A stretch of DNA of 64,000 nt from contig CM036209.1 of NCBI GenBank assembly GCA_020631735.1, positions 8,655,451 to 8,719,450 on the forward strand, in the 5' to 3' direction. The DNA is from Saccharum officinarum (lineage: Eukaryota; Streptophyta; Magnoliopsida; Poales; Poaceae). The translations under genes were made by a program, and so were the position numbers. Of the stretch, positions 15,151-26,982 are shown piece by piece (the first letter of the stretch is position 1; the number at the start of each line of letters is the position of its first letter). Below the pieces are notes generated by a model. That model worked only from the letters and a program-made list of their open reading frames with translations, made no database searches and had not been told where the DNA came from.

Positions 15151-17848
15151 TGAATAGGTTTGCCGATGATGGAAAATTAGGTCAAGGGTTCACATCGGCT
15201 AATGATTTAGTAGAAGTAGATATTGGTGATGGTGATAGGCCAAGACCTACTTTTATTAGTGCTAAGTTAGATTCCAAGTGTAAACAACAAATAGTCAATT
15301 TATTAAAAGAATATAAAGATTGTTTTGCTTGGGATTATACTGAAATGCCTGGATTAGACCGATCGATAGTTGAACATCGGTTACCTATTAAGTCTGGATT
15401 TCGGCCACATCAGCAGCCAGCGCGCCGATGCAATCCTAATATACTTCCTGACATTAAGGCCGAAATAACTAAATTAATTGAGGCAAAATTTATTCGGCAA
15501 TGTCGATATGCAGAGTGGATTTCTAATGTGGTTCCTGTTTATAAGAAAAATGGAAAACTTCGTGTTTGTATTGATTTCAGGAATCTCAACAAAGCCACAC
15601 CGATGGATGGTTACCCAATGTCGATTGCTGATTTGTTGATTGATGCTGCAGCCGGACATCAAGTTATCAGCTTCATGGATGGTAATGCAGGTTACAATCA
15701 AATATTCATGGCTGAAGAAGATATTCCCAAGACTGCTTTCAGATGTCCAGGTCATGTGGGATTGTTTGAGTGGATAGTCATGACGTTTGGTTTGAAAAAT
15801 GCCGGCGCTACTTATCAAAGAGCTATGAACTTTATTTTTCATGAATACATCGGCACATTAGTAGAGATCTACATCAATGACATAGTGATTAAGTCTGAAG
15901 ATATCACAAAACATCTAGCCGATCTACAAAAGATACTAGAGTGCACAAGGAAGCATGGATTGAAGATGAATCCTAATAAATGTGCATTTGGTGTATCGGC
16001 AGGTCAATTCTTAGGTTTTATGGTGCATCATCGGGGCATTGAAATCAGTAGGAAGTCTATTGATGCAATCAACAAGGTGGTTGCTCCTGCCAATAAAACT
16101 GAATTGCAATCTTTGATCGGTAAGATTAATTTCATTAGAAGATTCATATCTAATCTGTCGGGTAAGATCAAGGCTTTCAGTCCATTACTTAAATTGAAAG
16201 CCGATCAGAAATTTGGATGGGGAGATGAGCAGCAGTTAGCTCTAGATGAAATTAAGAAATATTTAACAAATGCTCCAGTGCTAGTTCCACCTCAACACGG
16301 GAAACCTTTCAGATTGTATTTGTCAACTGATGGTACTGTTATCGGTTCAGCTCTTGAAATCTTTGGTAATTCTATGCTAGTTATAAATCAATTGGCTAGG
16401 ATTTATGAATGCCGAAGTGAGGTTTTAATTTCATATTATGAGAGATGTCTGCAATTGTTGAAAGGGTTTAGAGATTTTTGTCTTGAACATGTTTCTCGAT
16501 TGCATAATGAAGAGGCTAATCGACTAGCTCAGCATGCTTCAGGGTATCAACCTATTCAAGAAGTGCTAACATCGGCAGTCAACACCGATGACTGGAGAAG
16601 GGAGATTGTCGATTATTTAAAGAATCCATCTAAAAAGGTTGAAAGACGTATAAGATTCCAAGCTACCAAGTATGTGCTCCTTGATGATGAATTATATTAT
16701 CGGACCATAGATGGAGTTTTACTCAAATGTGTTAGCAGTGATGAATCAAAAAGCTTGATGGGTGAAATTCATGAAGGAGTGTGTGGAGCACATCAATCGG
16801 CTTTCAAGATGAAGTGGATGATCAGAAGGAATGGATACTATTGGCCAAATATTCTTGAAGATTGTTTTAAATATTTTAAAGGATGTCAGGGGTGTCAAAA
16901 GTTTGGTAATATTCAAAGAGCGCCTGCATTGGCTATGAACCCTATAATTAAACCTTGGCCGTTCCGGGGATGGGCTATCGATCTCATCGGTCAAATTTAT
17001 CCGCCATCGAGTAAAGGACATAAATTTATTCTGGTTGCTACCGATTATTTCACAAAATGGGTTGAGGCAATTCCTTTGAAAAAGGTGACATCGGCTAATA
17101 TGATCGATTTTGTACAAGAGCATATTGTTTACCGATTTGGTATTCCTCAAACTATCACTACCGATCAGGGTACTATGTTTACATCGGGAGAATTTGATGA
17201 GTTTGCTGTAAGTATTGGAATTAAAGTTTTAAATTCTTCTCCATATTATGCTCAAGCTAATGGTCAGGCTGAGGCTTCTAACAAAGGGATTATCAAGTCA
17301 TTAAGTGCAAAATTAAAGAAAATCCTAAAAGGTGGCATACAGTATTAAATGAAGCCTTGTGGTCATATCGCATGTCGTGTCATGGTGCAACCAAGGTAAC
17401 GCCTTATCAGTTAGTATATGGACACGACACAGTGTTGCCTTGGGAGATTAAAATTGGCTCTAGGCAAATATATTCTCAAGATCAACTGACAGCCGATGAC
17501 TATGATACTCTTATGAAGGATGAGTTGGAAGATGTGGCAGGTCATCGGTTAAGATCTTTAGTTAGCATCGAAGAGAATATGAAAAGAGTAGCCAGATGGT
17601 ATGAGAAGAAGGTGAAGATGAAGGAGTTTGCCGATGGAGATCTGGTCTGGAAGTTGATTTTACCGATTGGGACTAAAAGTTCAAAGTTTGAAAAGTGGTC
17701 TCCTAATTAGGAGGGTCCATATTGGATAAATCAATCTGTTCCTGGTAACGCATATATTCTCGAAACCCTCGAAGGGGTTGTGTTTCCTAGAGCATTAAAT
17801 GGAAAATATTTAAAGAAATATTACCCTAGTATCTGGATGGATGCATAA
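15150..17848 (+). pseudogene. Tat pol: reverse transcriptase, RNase H fragments, integrase
   Basis: The ORF 15150-17348 encodes RT (KLRVCIDFRNLNKATPMDGYP; then YIND at 15870-15881 where the active site needs YxDD, so the first catalytic Asp is Asn). The gypsy RNase H (LYLSTDGTVIGSAL) is joined at ~16355 to the middle of the second RNase H (IFGNSMLVINQL), implying a deletion of several hundred codons. The integrase is well kept: zinc-binding H...H...CQGCQ, then AIDLIG, TDQGTMF and GQAEASN for D, D and E. A one-base loss in an A run near 17327 moves the C-terminal part to another frame (17357-17710, stop, then to ~17848). Copying would fail from the RT lesion alone. Confidence 0.88.
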
Positions 17849-17934
17849 AAGTATAAGTGTCGATAACAGTCCGATCGGCTAGAATTATACAGGGATGTCG
17901 ATGTCTCATAAATTGCCGATGCAGTAAATAAGAT

Positions 17935-20900
17935 TTACAAGTTTAACAAGGATTGGATAGCCGATATCGCGCGCAGGCGAATCTGGTCGGCTTCCTTCAT
18001 TTCTTTGATGTCTTCATCGGCAACACCCTTCACAGGCTTAAGTTTCTTCTTCATGGCCAAGGCTTTGCGAGCTTGGACGTCTCTTTCTTGCTAAAGGACC
18101 TTGATGACGTCGGGAAGTTGGCTCTCTTCTTGTCTGGCGTGAGTTAGGGTTGTTTCAACTTTCTCCAATTCAGCTAGTAGAGCTGTCCTCTTTGCCGATA
18201 GATCCAAAATTTTCTGTTTAAGATCGGCACCCAAGGTCTGCAAGTTGCTGATACTCTTGTGCTTCTCATCGACAATATGTTTTAGCTGCAGCATATCTTC
18301 CTTGAGCTGGGCTTGAGCTGCTCTATCGGCAATACGGTGAGCATTGGCCACGGATTTTTTGAAAATGGCATTTGCAGGATCTGAATCATTCACCAATTGA
18401 GCAGTATCCTATTGTAACAAATCCAGGAGAGCTTCTAACTTGGCGTAGATTTCTGCCGATATTGTTCCTCGTGCCAGGGAAGAGCTTGATTCTTCTCCAT
18501 CATCATCGGAAACATCGATAGTGAAGGAAAATAAGCTGTTGGGAGAGACTTGTTCCTGGGAAGAAGAAAGGAAGTCAGTTAAGGATAGATATGAATATTA
18601 TAAATCGACTAGGTCAATCGGCTTACCTGCTTCAAGGCGATTTCCTGTGCTTGGCTGGAAGGAGCGGCTTGGAGGGTGTCGTGTGGAGGATCGGCAGAGC
18701 TTGCCGATGGGATATCTTCTGTGACTTCATCAGTGGTTGGCCCTTGGGGTATGATGGCCGATGGTATATTCTGTATAGGAGGGTTAACTTGCTCAGCTAC
18801 GTCGACTGGCTGGCTTGCAGATGTTGGGGCAGATATGGGGACTAGCATGGACTTCTATCATTTTTGCTGAGCCTTGGCATCTGTTAAAGCTTTGCGCTTT
18901 GCTTGGGTCTCAGCAACGGTTGGCTGGGGGGCATCGGCACTTGTTGATTGCGGAACTTGAGCGCCTGGTATGCTTGCCGATGTACCCTTTTGTTGCTGCA
19001 GAACAAGTGTAAGATTTGATGTTTAACAGATAAAATATAAAGTTAAAGGAATACCTCTGAAGGCTGGCTGAAGGTAGTGGTGCTTGATGTTGGAGGAATT
19101 GCCGATGACGATCCAGCAGCGGCTCTTACACCCTGATGGTTAATGTTAATATAGTTTGTGATCGGCATGAGTAGAAATAAACAAGGTTATTACCTTAAAT
19201 GCCTTAATTAGGCTTGTAGCAGCAGCCAATGGAGTAGCTCTAGCTGTAGCCAGTTTTGATTTGGAGGTGATAGTCTTGGCACAGGTCCTCTGGTGGGTTA
19301 AAGCAGCTAGGGTGGGGGTGTTGTAACCGATCGGTGATATTGGGGAAACAGGTCGAAGGTCGAAGGGTTTCCCACTCTTGCTCATAGATGCTATTGGGTC
19401 GTCGACCTGTCACGAGAAAGTTAGCTGCCGATATATGAAAGAAAAAAACAGAAGGGAGTTAAAAGAAACTTACTGCATCATCGGGAATGGCGTATTCAGG
19501 GTCGATCATGTGCTGATATGTGTGGGCGGATGTTGCAAATAGTTGTTCCCTCCATTCTCCCCACCATTGCTTATATGATTCAGTGATGAAAGATGCTGGT
19601 GACCAGATGGAAAGATCAACATTTGTAACATCGGCATCAGGGGAAAGTCTCACTACCCTGCTCCATTCTGTTCCACTGGTGATTGTTTCTCTGGGTTTGA
19701 TCACATCGGCAAAGCAGAGTTTGATTGGCAGTTGCCGAAAAGCCAATTGACGGGATACTACCGATGGATTGTAAAACTCATAAGTGGTATTGGTATTTTT
19801 CCCGCTACCAAATGTGTTCACTGGGATTGCCCTGGGAGTAATGATGGCCATCATGAGCTCATTATCCTGGTTCAGCTCGTCATCGGCAAAGTTGAAGAGA
19901 AGGGGGAACTTGTTTTCTTCATCAATATAGGGTACCCAAGCCCTATGGTCACGAGGAAGATCATTATAGAAGTTTTGGAAGAATCTGCCGATATGATCTT
20001 CATTGGCTTCTGTTCCAGGGAGGACAATTATGGCTTCACCAAAATTGAGAGGTGGGCGTGTTGCCGATTTCTCATCTCCAAGGACGTAGTCTTCGGCAAT
20101 TTCTTGTGGGAACTCTTGGGCGAAGAAGTCCCATTGCAGGCGTTTGTGCATATGAGCATTTAGCCACATGTTGATAAACCACCATGGGCCTCCTAAATTG
20201 CCGATGGGTTCGCCAAGCAAAAGTTTCTGAGACACTTGGTGAAGGAGGTGATAGGTGGAGCTCAGAAGATATCAGCTAAGCAGAAACCTTACACCATTGG
20301 CCAATAGTTTAGCCGCAGAGAGGAAGGCGTTGGTTGGTCCTACCGATCGACCGCAGAAGATAAATTTTTCTAACCACATATTCAAGAATGTGGCGTGTTC
20401 CCTCTGGTTAACTGTCCCGGTCCTTCGGTATTCTTGAATGTATCCTGTCCAGCCACCGATGTTGCGAGTATGCACTCTATGTTCAGCTTTTCTGCCGTAG
20501 ATGGAGCCCTCATTGGCAGTTGAGATATCCAAGCCGGTAAGCATGTATACATCGGCAAGAGTGGGGGTGGCTGGGCCATGTCCAAACATGAAGGTGTTTG
20601 TTGTGTCTGACCAGAAATAAGCAGCAGCAATCATCATTGACTCATTTTTCTGCATATCGGCAATAGATAGCCTAATGCATTGGTCTATCTTCCGTTCTGC
20701 CCAGTACACCTGCATCGATCCATTTACCCTCAAATACCAATCTTTCCACCCTTTGGTGGTTTTGGGCCAGGATCGGAATGTGTCTTTCCATAGATTCAGA
20801 GAAAAGTTCTGGGCTCTAAAGGGGATTCTGTTAACCTCTGCGTTGATTAAGTCAGTTGGATCTGGGTTGCCCATTGGAGCTAGGCATTGGAAGTGCGGTT

Positions 20901-21068
20901 GATCGGTTGGAATAACCAATTTGTTGCATAGTTTCTAAGTTTGGAGGATCAAAAGAATAGGAAAAAGAGGAAAAATTACCAACTGTATGAACTCGCAAAG
21001 ACCAAAGGAATCAAGGTAAAAGTAACGGAAGTGGAACGAACCGCAGGGACGTCGAAGTTGATCGCCAT
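17935..21068 (-). pseudogene. Antisense plant-mobile-domain (PMD-like) gene carried by the Tat element
   Basis: A spliced gene on the opposite strand between pol and the 3' LTR. Exon 1 is 21068-21042 (ATG, nine codons, GT donor); exon 2 starts at 20934 after TTAG and stays in frame (KLCNKLVIPTDQPHF). Exon 2 (to ~20292) and exon 3 (~20260-19475, ending at a perfect GTAAGT donor) carry the aminotransferase-like plant mobile domain pattern (LADVYMLTGLDIS; PWWFINMWLNAHM). Smaller Ser/Ala/Pro-rich exons follow at ~19412-19196, ~19133-19053 and ~18990-18610. The last part (~18510-17935) is a predicted coiled coil. Stops at ~18856 and ~18410 and one near 18090 break the distal exons; the first three look open. 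Antisense extra ORFs of this family are known in Tat elements; their role is not established. Confidence 0.72.
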
Positions 21069-21652
21069 TGCTCTGAGGAGGATGAGGGCATAGACTGGGG
21101 ACTTGAGGTTGACGCTGGAAGGAGTTCTTGTTGGATTGAGGTCACGTGTTTGTTCGTCGGAGTCGCCGCCGGAAAGAGAGAATGCCAAAAGTTGGAGTTT
21201 GAGGGTAGAAGACAAGCGTTCCGGAGAAATCTATTTATAGGCCGCTTGGAGTAGGGGTATTCTGGACATATTTCTATGCTGCGCGCGCGTGGGTCGAGGT
21301 GGTTCAGATGGATATAGTAACTGTTCGCACGATAATCAAGGGATTGTACAGAAGATTTGATGGCAAGTAATCATGACTTGAAAGAGATCTCGGTACAAGA
21401 TATTTTAGTTCTAAAAATGGCGACGTTATTATGTTAAGATCTTGCCGATGGGTTATTGTTTCGGTATCTTAACCATAATCGGGGTAAGAATGGTTGGAAA
21501 TTGTGCAATATTTACTGAGGTGCGTAAATCAGAACTAGATTTGATTAGATTCAGTAACAAATTATGTTATGCTTGGAGAATGAGTTAAGATAAATGGGCG
21601 AAGGCAAGCATTATCTGGAGTAAATTTTAGAGCATCAATGTTTTATACTCCG

Positions 21653-21667
21653 AAATTGGGGGGCATG
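21653..21667 (+). other. Polypurine tract of the Tat element
   Basis: AAATTGGGGGGCATG immediately precedes the LTR start TGTTGACACC. Confidence 0.8.
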
Positions 21668-22435
21668 TGTTGACACCGTTTTTTGGCACGTGTCAAGATG
21701 GTTAGAGTGGGCTAATCGGCAGGAGAAGAGTTACTGTATATACCGACGGCCGATGAAAATTAGCTTGTGAAGAAGGTTGCCGATGAATGGTGGTGACCGA
21801 TGGAAAGGTTGATTTAGACTCAGGCGTTGCTAAGGTTGAAGATGTTATTGCCGATGCCGATGAAGGGAGGCTTGAAGGCTGCTGCCGATGAAACAGGAAT
21901 CATGCCGATGGAAAGGAGGTCGGTGAGAATTCCATCGTAATTAAGGCGGACAAGGAAATAGATAGGAGTTGATTTCCTTTTATATGTTTGTTAGAGTTTG
22001 ATTTGTATAAGAGTCATGTGTTTCCTTAGATGTGGACTTGGTGTCCTAGTCGTATTTGGTTATGTTTCAGTAGATCAGGGTATAAATATAGATTGAAGGG
22101 CAATGTAATGAGATATATCAATCAATATCAAAACCAACTTTTACTCCTATTTGCATCTATTTACTTTTCGGCGACTTCGTCAATTTGCATATTTTTCCTT
22201 TTTCACGAGTTCTTATCGATTCGGCGAGCTGCATCGCTTCAGTGCGACCTTCGACGATCCTCGAGTTCCGCGTGAGTACCTCTTGGCCGTGACTTCCGGG
22301 CGTATCGCTGTTGTCAGGACCAAAGGGCTCGTATCTTCATCCTTGTCGATTAATAGGTCTAATCGACTGGCACGCTTTGGATATCGATTTCGGGTATTAG
22401 CCCTTTGTATTTGCAGATCCACTTTTGCATCAACA
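21668..22435 (+). repeat. 3' LTR of the Tat element
   Basis: 768 bp, with perfect 6-bp terminal inverted repeats TGTTGA...TCAACA. It follows the purine tract and contains a TATA box. The other LTR is outside the window, so divergence and target duplication cannot be scored; the five bases following are ATAAG. Confidence 0.85.
22081..22090 (+). promoter_or_regulatory. TATA box in the Tat LTR
   Basis: TATAAATATA sits about 350 bp before the LTR end, the expected place for the promoter of a short gypsy LTR. Confidence 0.6.
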
Positions 22436-22490
22436 ATAAGATATTTGATAACAAAGATCATACATGCACAATTTCATATCGCTTTCCCGC

Positions 22491-24010
22491 CAATATTTTT
22501 TTTTTTGACGTGAAAAGACCGTGGGGGAGTTCCCCACAGTTGCTAAAATTTTATAAAACAAAAGGCAAAAAGTGCCAAAGGTACAAAAGAGCAGGATACT
22601 TACATAAGGGGGAGAAAAGTGGGGGAGTTCTCCAGCTTGTTCCAACATCTCCTGGCAAAACAACAGTCAAAAAAGAGGCGGTTGATAGTTTCCACCTCAC
22701 CATCATTACAGAACACACACAAGTTATCAGACTGCACGTTGAGGTTTCTTCTTGCCAACATATCCTTAGTGTTCAGTCTGTCAATTAAGATTAGCCAGGG
22801 CCGTCGACGAGGGTGTGCGAGGTGAGCGATGGAACAGGGCCTCCAAATACGTGGGGCCCCAAGTCACAGCTTTTTACTATACCGACCATCAGGCATTAGG
22901 CCATCATGTACGTATCCAACTCATGCTACACCGTTGCTATCTGCAGTGTCTGGTTTTGCTTTTTGAATATTTAATTAATGTTTAAATTAATCATTTGAAC
23001 CTTTGATATGTTTAGTACAATTGACTAACAGCCTCTTAGTTCATAGCTGTTGTCGGCAAAGTATATCTACACACTCCACTAGCTGAACTTTTAGTAGAAT
23101 AATACAAATTGATACAATTCATAATATAGCTTGGAGATTTTATTTTGAAAAATACCAGAGAGATGGTGCTTTTCAGTAGAATAATGCTAGTACTATCTTT
23201 ACTCTCTTAAATTTAATATGTGATATATTTCTAAACATCGCACAAAATAGCATTTATTAAATTTATGTAATTAAGTGAAAGTATATCTTATGTATTAAAA
23301 CCCAAACTTATATTTCGCTCATGGGCCCCAAATTCCTAGAGACGGCCCTAAGATTAGCTATGCAAAAAACTTGATCCTGGGGGTTACTTTGGACTTCCAA
23401 ACCAACTTGAAAGAAACCGGAGCTTCCATGGTGAGGAAAGCAAGCTTGTAAAGAATAGCAGCTTTGTAAGTGGAGTTCCCCCAGCAGAAAATTCGAATAT
23501 CCATGTCATCAGATAATTCAAAGGACTGTAACAGAGTTCTTAGATCTTGAAGTTCAACAGCTGCAACTTGAGAAATAGGGATGTGGAACAAGTCCTCCAG
23601 ATATCTAGCCGAGCTGACATCTTTGACAGATAAACTCAAATCATTGACAAAACGGAAAATATTTGGAAAAAGATCAGTGAGACATTCCCCTGCCCAATTA
23701 TCTGTCCAGAACAAAACTGATGAACCATCTCCAAGTTGGTAGGTCGTAATGCATCCATATAGATCTTTTAGCCTAAAAATGTCCTTCCACCAAAAAGAAC
23801 CAACTTCTCGATGAGAATGAGGAACTCTGTCCTGGTAGTATTTAAACCAAATCTGTTGGACCCAAGGAACTCAGCTTTGGAATAAAATTTGTGAAGATGT
23901 TTTAGAAGGAGTGAATCATTCTGTAACTTAAATTCTTAATACCCAGCCCACCCTTGTGCTTGGGTCTCTGAACCATAGGCCAAGCAGCCCAAGTTACCTC
24001 CTTTTTTCTT
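22491..24010 (-). pseudogene. 5'-truncated LINE (L1-type), C-terminal ORF2 fragment
   Basis: On the minus strand, KHKGGLGIKNL (from ~23975) and VWKSKVTPRIKFFA (ending at ~23360) are the end of a plant LINE reverse transcriptase ORF. Left of an inserted hAT element (22796-23350) it continues into a zf-RVT pattern (LVDRLNTKDMLARRNL, then CVFC). A T run at 22491-22507 is the poly(A) tail of the minus-strand copy. Several stops and frameshifts occur right of 23714. The 5' break near 24010 fits the usual truncation of LINE copies; I could not define its target duplication. Confidence 0.8.
22796..23350. mobile_element. Non-autonomous hAT element, 555 bp
   Basis: Ends are CAGGGCCGTC and, on the other strand, TAGGGCCGTC. 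The 8-bp AGATTAGC is duplicated exactly at 22788-22795 and 23351-23358. The element splits the LINE coding sequence, and both halves of the LINE pattern meet at the duplication. No ORF of note inside. Confidence 0.9.
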
Positions 24011-25172
24011 TCTGAATTCCCTATCAATATTATAATTCTACATTCAAAATTCAAATATATGGTACTTCATATAAACAATATAACCTTGTAGATTGAAATT
24101 AAAGAACTATTACAATACATACCACTCGTTCTGTACATGGCAAATTTAACATAACACACGGTTTATTGTGGCCGGAAGCGCTTTAATCTTTTTATCTTCA
24201 ACGGATGTAAATAAATGCCACTCGATGTAGCAATTTAGAATCAATTATTGGTACAAAAAATCAAAATTAGCAATCAAAAGGGAATGAACATGGCTAATTG
24301 TGGCTCATTGGCTGGTTGTGTGTGGCTAACACATCGGAGAATAAAGAGGCGTCGGGAGTCGGAGCGTCTGTGCCACCAGAGGTTGGAGAACAGAGGCTAG
24401 ATGTTGGGGCTGGGCCTTCTAGGCCTCATATTCATGGGCTAATTTACAAGGGTAGCTTTCTATAGGGCTGAACTCAGGCTGCAGCACCCTCCCTCCCCCT
24501 AGCCCGCGGTGCCCAAATCTGCCCTTGCCCGTAAACCTCTATCATCATCATCAGTTTTAGACTTTGACACTTTTGTCGTCGGTTCGTAAACCTCCACCAC
24601 TGGCTTTAAATTTCAGTGGTAGTTTGTAAACATCTATCATCATCGATTTTAGACTACAGTGATAAAAGGCGGCAGTGAAAATGATTATCACCACCGGCTC
24701 ATGATACATATCAACGGTGATAGTCATTATCGCCACCTGTTTGTATCGTAATTATCACCCCTGGTTCGTATTACGAGCCCGTGGTGATGAACCTGATTAT
24801 TGTTGTTGACTTTTTTTTTAATTTTCACAAGCTGAATTGAAATATATTTTTGGAAATTTGTAACACAATAATAAATAGCATTAGAATGTTTATTTATTAT
24901 CATACGTCAGTCCATAACCAAGATACATGTCACTAGCAAAATTCATCAAAACATATTACGGTCCAAACCACGAGTCTATACATTAAACCCAATCAAAGTC
25001 CATAAATCAAATATAGTACAAGTCTGAGAAGAACAATCCAACCTAACACAGAACAGATGAAAGAAATCATCAATTTTACAAGACCAATCTGAGCTTCCCC
25101 TTGCCTGGATAAGGCAAACTCTCCATCCGGACTTACAACATGATCCATAATGAAACTAGCTAGCTAGACTTA
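24011..25172. other. No gene; CACTA-like repeat remnant at 24530-24800
   Basis: No coding region is supported. Between 24530 and 24800 variants of ATCACCACCGGCTC and GGTTCGTAAACC recur in both orientations, resembling the subterminal repeats of grass CACTA (En/Spm) elements. Termini with CACTA were not found, so this is a remnant at best. The rest is AT-rich and unassigned. Confidence 0.4.
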
Positions 25173-25401
25173 GGCTCCGTTTGGTTGCCTCTGTTTTTTT
25201 AACACACATCACATCGAATGTTGTGGCTCATGCATGGAGTACTAAATATAGACTAATTACATGCATGTCGGCACAGATTAAGAGTAATTTACGAGACGAA
25301 TCTATTAAGCCTAATTAGTCCATGATTGGACACTAGTTGCCAAATAAGACGAAAGTGCTACAGTACCTGTTAAACTTTAACGGGGCAAACCAAACACCCC
25401 C
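25173..25401. mobile_element. PIF/Harbinger-type MITE, 229 bp
   Basis: Terminal inverted repeats GGCTCCGTTTGGTTGCC and GGGGGTGTTTGGTTTGCC, flanked by TTA on both sides (25170-25172, 25402-25404), the usual 3-bp duplication of this superfamily. The interior (GACGAATCTATTAAGCCTAA) is shared, in opposite orientation, with the copies at 26582 and 63816. Confidence 0.85.
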
Positions 25402-25474
25402 TTAAAGTGTCGATATCTCAGATAGTAGCAACTTTGAAGTACATACATAGCTGCTGTAAATGCTGCAACACAAG

Positions 25475-26470
25475 CAGGCCCGGCCCTTGGGGGGTGCGAG
25501 TTGTGCCTCCGCAACAGGGCCCACGAGGCCAAGGGGCCCAACCCCAAATATGCAAGTAGGCATAGGCCCTACCTCCTTAGCTCCCCTGCTACCGGAACCC
25601 CCTCCCTCGCGTGCTACCAGAGTTCAGACGAGAGCTGAGAGGTCGCACTCCGAGCTGAACTTCTATGCCGCCTACACTGTGCTGTGTCTATATGTGAACT
25701 GAGATGAAAAGGAGCAGCTAGCAACAATAGATAAGGAAGGGTTCCAGTTGAAAAAGTACTAGAGAGAAAAAAAATAGAAAAGAACTAGATTGATTTAGAA
25801 ATAGTTCGGGGTTCCTAATGCAAAATGCCTGTTAGCTTTTCTTCTTTCCCTGTAAAATGATCAAAATGACTGAAACTTCAAAATTGCGTAATAAATTATA
25901 GAAAACCCAAAATGGTGAAATAAATTTTAGTAGCATTGAATTAACTATAACTACACAGTAGAAGTGGTAAATCACATGTTTCATACTTTATGTTTTCTAG
26001 ATAAATACATTTAGCAAAACCATAGTCTATTTTTGTACGGAGTTCCTGTTCGCAATAAATCCCAAAAAACAATCTCAAGTTAATTGTGTCAATTCCACAC
26101 TAGGGTAAAAGTTTTACACCTATCAAGGCTTATATGGAAATGCAGAAAATAAAACAATGTTTCTGTTGATTTGTTTTTATAGAGTATAACTAAATAAAAA
26201 ATGATGAAGTTGATATAGTAGTATTACTGATTATTCAATTCAATTCAATTTAACGATCATACAGATCAGAAAAGCTTCTTTCGTCCTTTATGATTAGAAA
26301 ACCTTCTTTCTCCTAGGAAAAAAGGCATACGTGCGCTGATTTACCTTCGAGTTCCGTCGTGTCGAAGCTTTCCGGCAATCTCCGGTCTTTTGCGTTCATG
26401 ACTCCGCTGTATTAGAGGGCCTATCTTTGGAGCTTCGCTCCAAACCCATAAATTGACAGGACCGGGCCTG
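25475..26470. mobile_element. Non-autonomous hAT element, 996 bp
   Basis: Ends CAGGCCCGGCCCT and, on the other strand, CAGGCCCGGTCCT, with a perfect 8-bp duplication AACACAAG at 25467-25474 and 26471-26478. GC-rich at its left end, AT-rich elsewhere, with no transposase. Confidence 0.92.
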
Positions 26471-26581
26471 AACACAAGTGAAAGAAGCAAAAATGTATTT
26501 AAGACAGTTAAGACTTGTATTGTACTATACTTAAATTAGCTAGTTGGATTGATATATATACATTTGCTAGTTGTCACTTGA

Positions 26582-26820
26582 CCAAGGCCTTGTTTAGTTG
26601 GTGAAAAGTTAGAATTTTTTAACTGTAGCACTTTCGTTTGTATTTGACAATTAGTGTCCAATTATAGACTAACTAGGCTCAAAAGATTAGTCTCGTGATT
26701 TATAACTAAACTGTACAATTATTTATTTTTTATCTATATTTAATGCTTCATGTATGCGTGCAAAAATTGATGTGACGGAGAGAAAAAATTTCAACTTTAC
26801 CCTTAGATCGCCCAAATGTA
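26582..26820. mobile_element. Truncated MITE related to the one at 25173
   Basis: Begins CAAGGCCTTGTTTAGTTGG and contains the family interior (TTAGTGTCCAATTATAGAC, AGGCTCAAAAGATTAGTCTC). The matching right terminus is missing; sequence changes at about 26820. Confidence 0.6.
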
Positions 26821-26850
26821 TGAACCTATTAGACTACCCGCAGTGGGTAC

Positions 26851-26982
26851 TCTAAAGGGATACTCTAAAGCTTTAGAGTTTAGAGTATGAATATAGAGTA
26901 AAAACTACTGCACTAGGTACTCTAAAACGATACTCTATCCTTTCTCTAAAGGGATACTCTAAAGCTTTAGAGTTTAGAGTGG
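26851..26982. repeat. Duplicated palindromic ACTCTAAAGCTTTAGAGT motif
   Basis: A ~37-bp segment at 26851-26887 recurs at 26945-26981, 94 bp apart. Each copy has the palindrome CTCTAAAGCTTTAGAG. Probably part of a MITE whose left end is near GACTACCCGCAGTGGG (26832); no matching right end was fixed. Confidence 0.6.

Larger units (their letters stand above)
12207..22435 (+). mobile_element. Ty3/gypsy Tat-clade element, 3' part (host of the LARD-like insertion)
   Basis: Order seen: gag remnant, aspartic protease, reverse transcriptase, RNase H pieces, integrase, an antisense spliced gene, a polypurine tract and a 768-bp 3' LTR. The second, archaeal-type RNase H segment (VINQL...YECRSEVL...ANRLAQ) and the extra antisense gene are features known of the Tat/Ogre lineage in grasses. 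The 5' LTR and start of gag lie left of the window because the LARD-like element split gag. Many stops and frameshifts show it is no longer autonomous. Confidence 0.88.

Noticed and set aside
26851..26982. Spaced palindromic repeats considered as a CRISPR-like array
   Set aside because: Only two copies, in a plant genome, within MITE-like sequence.
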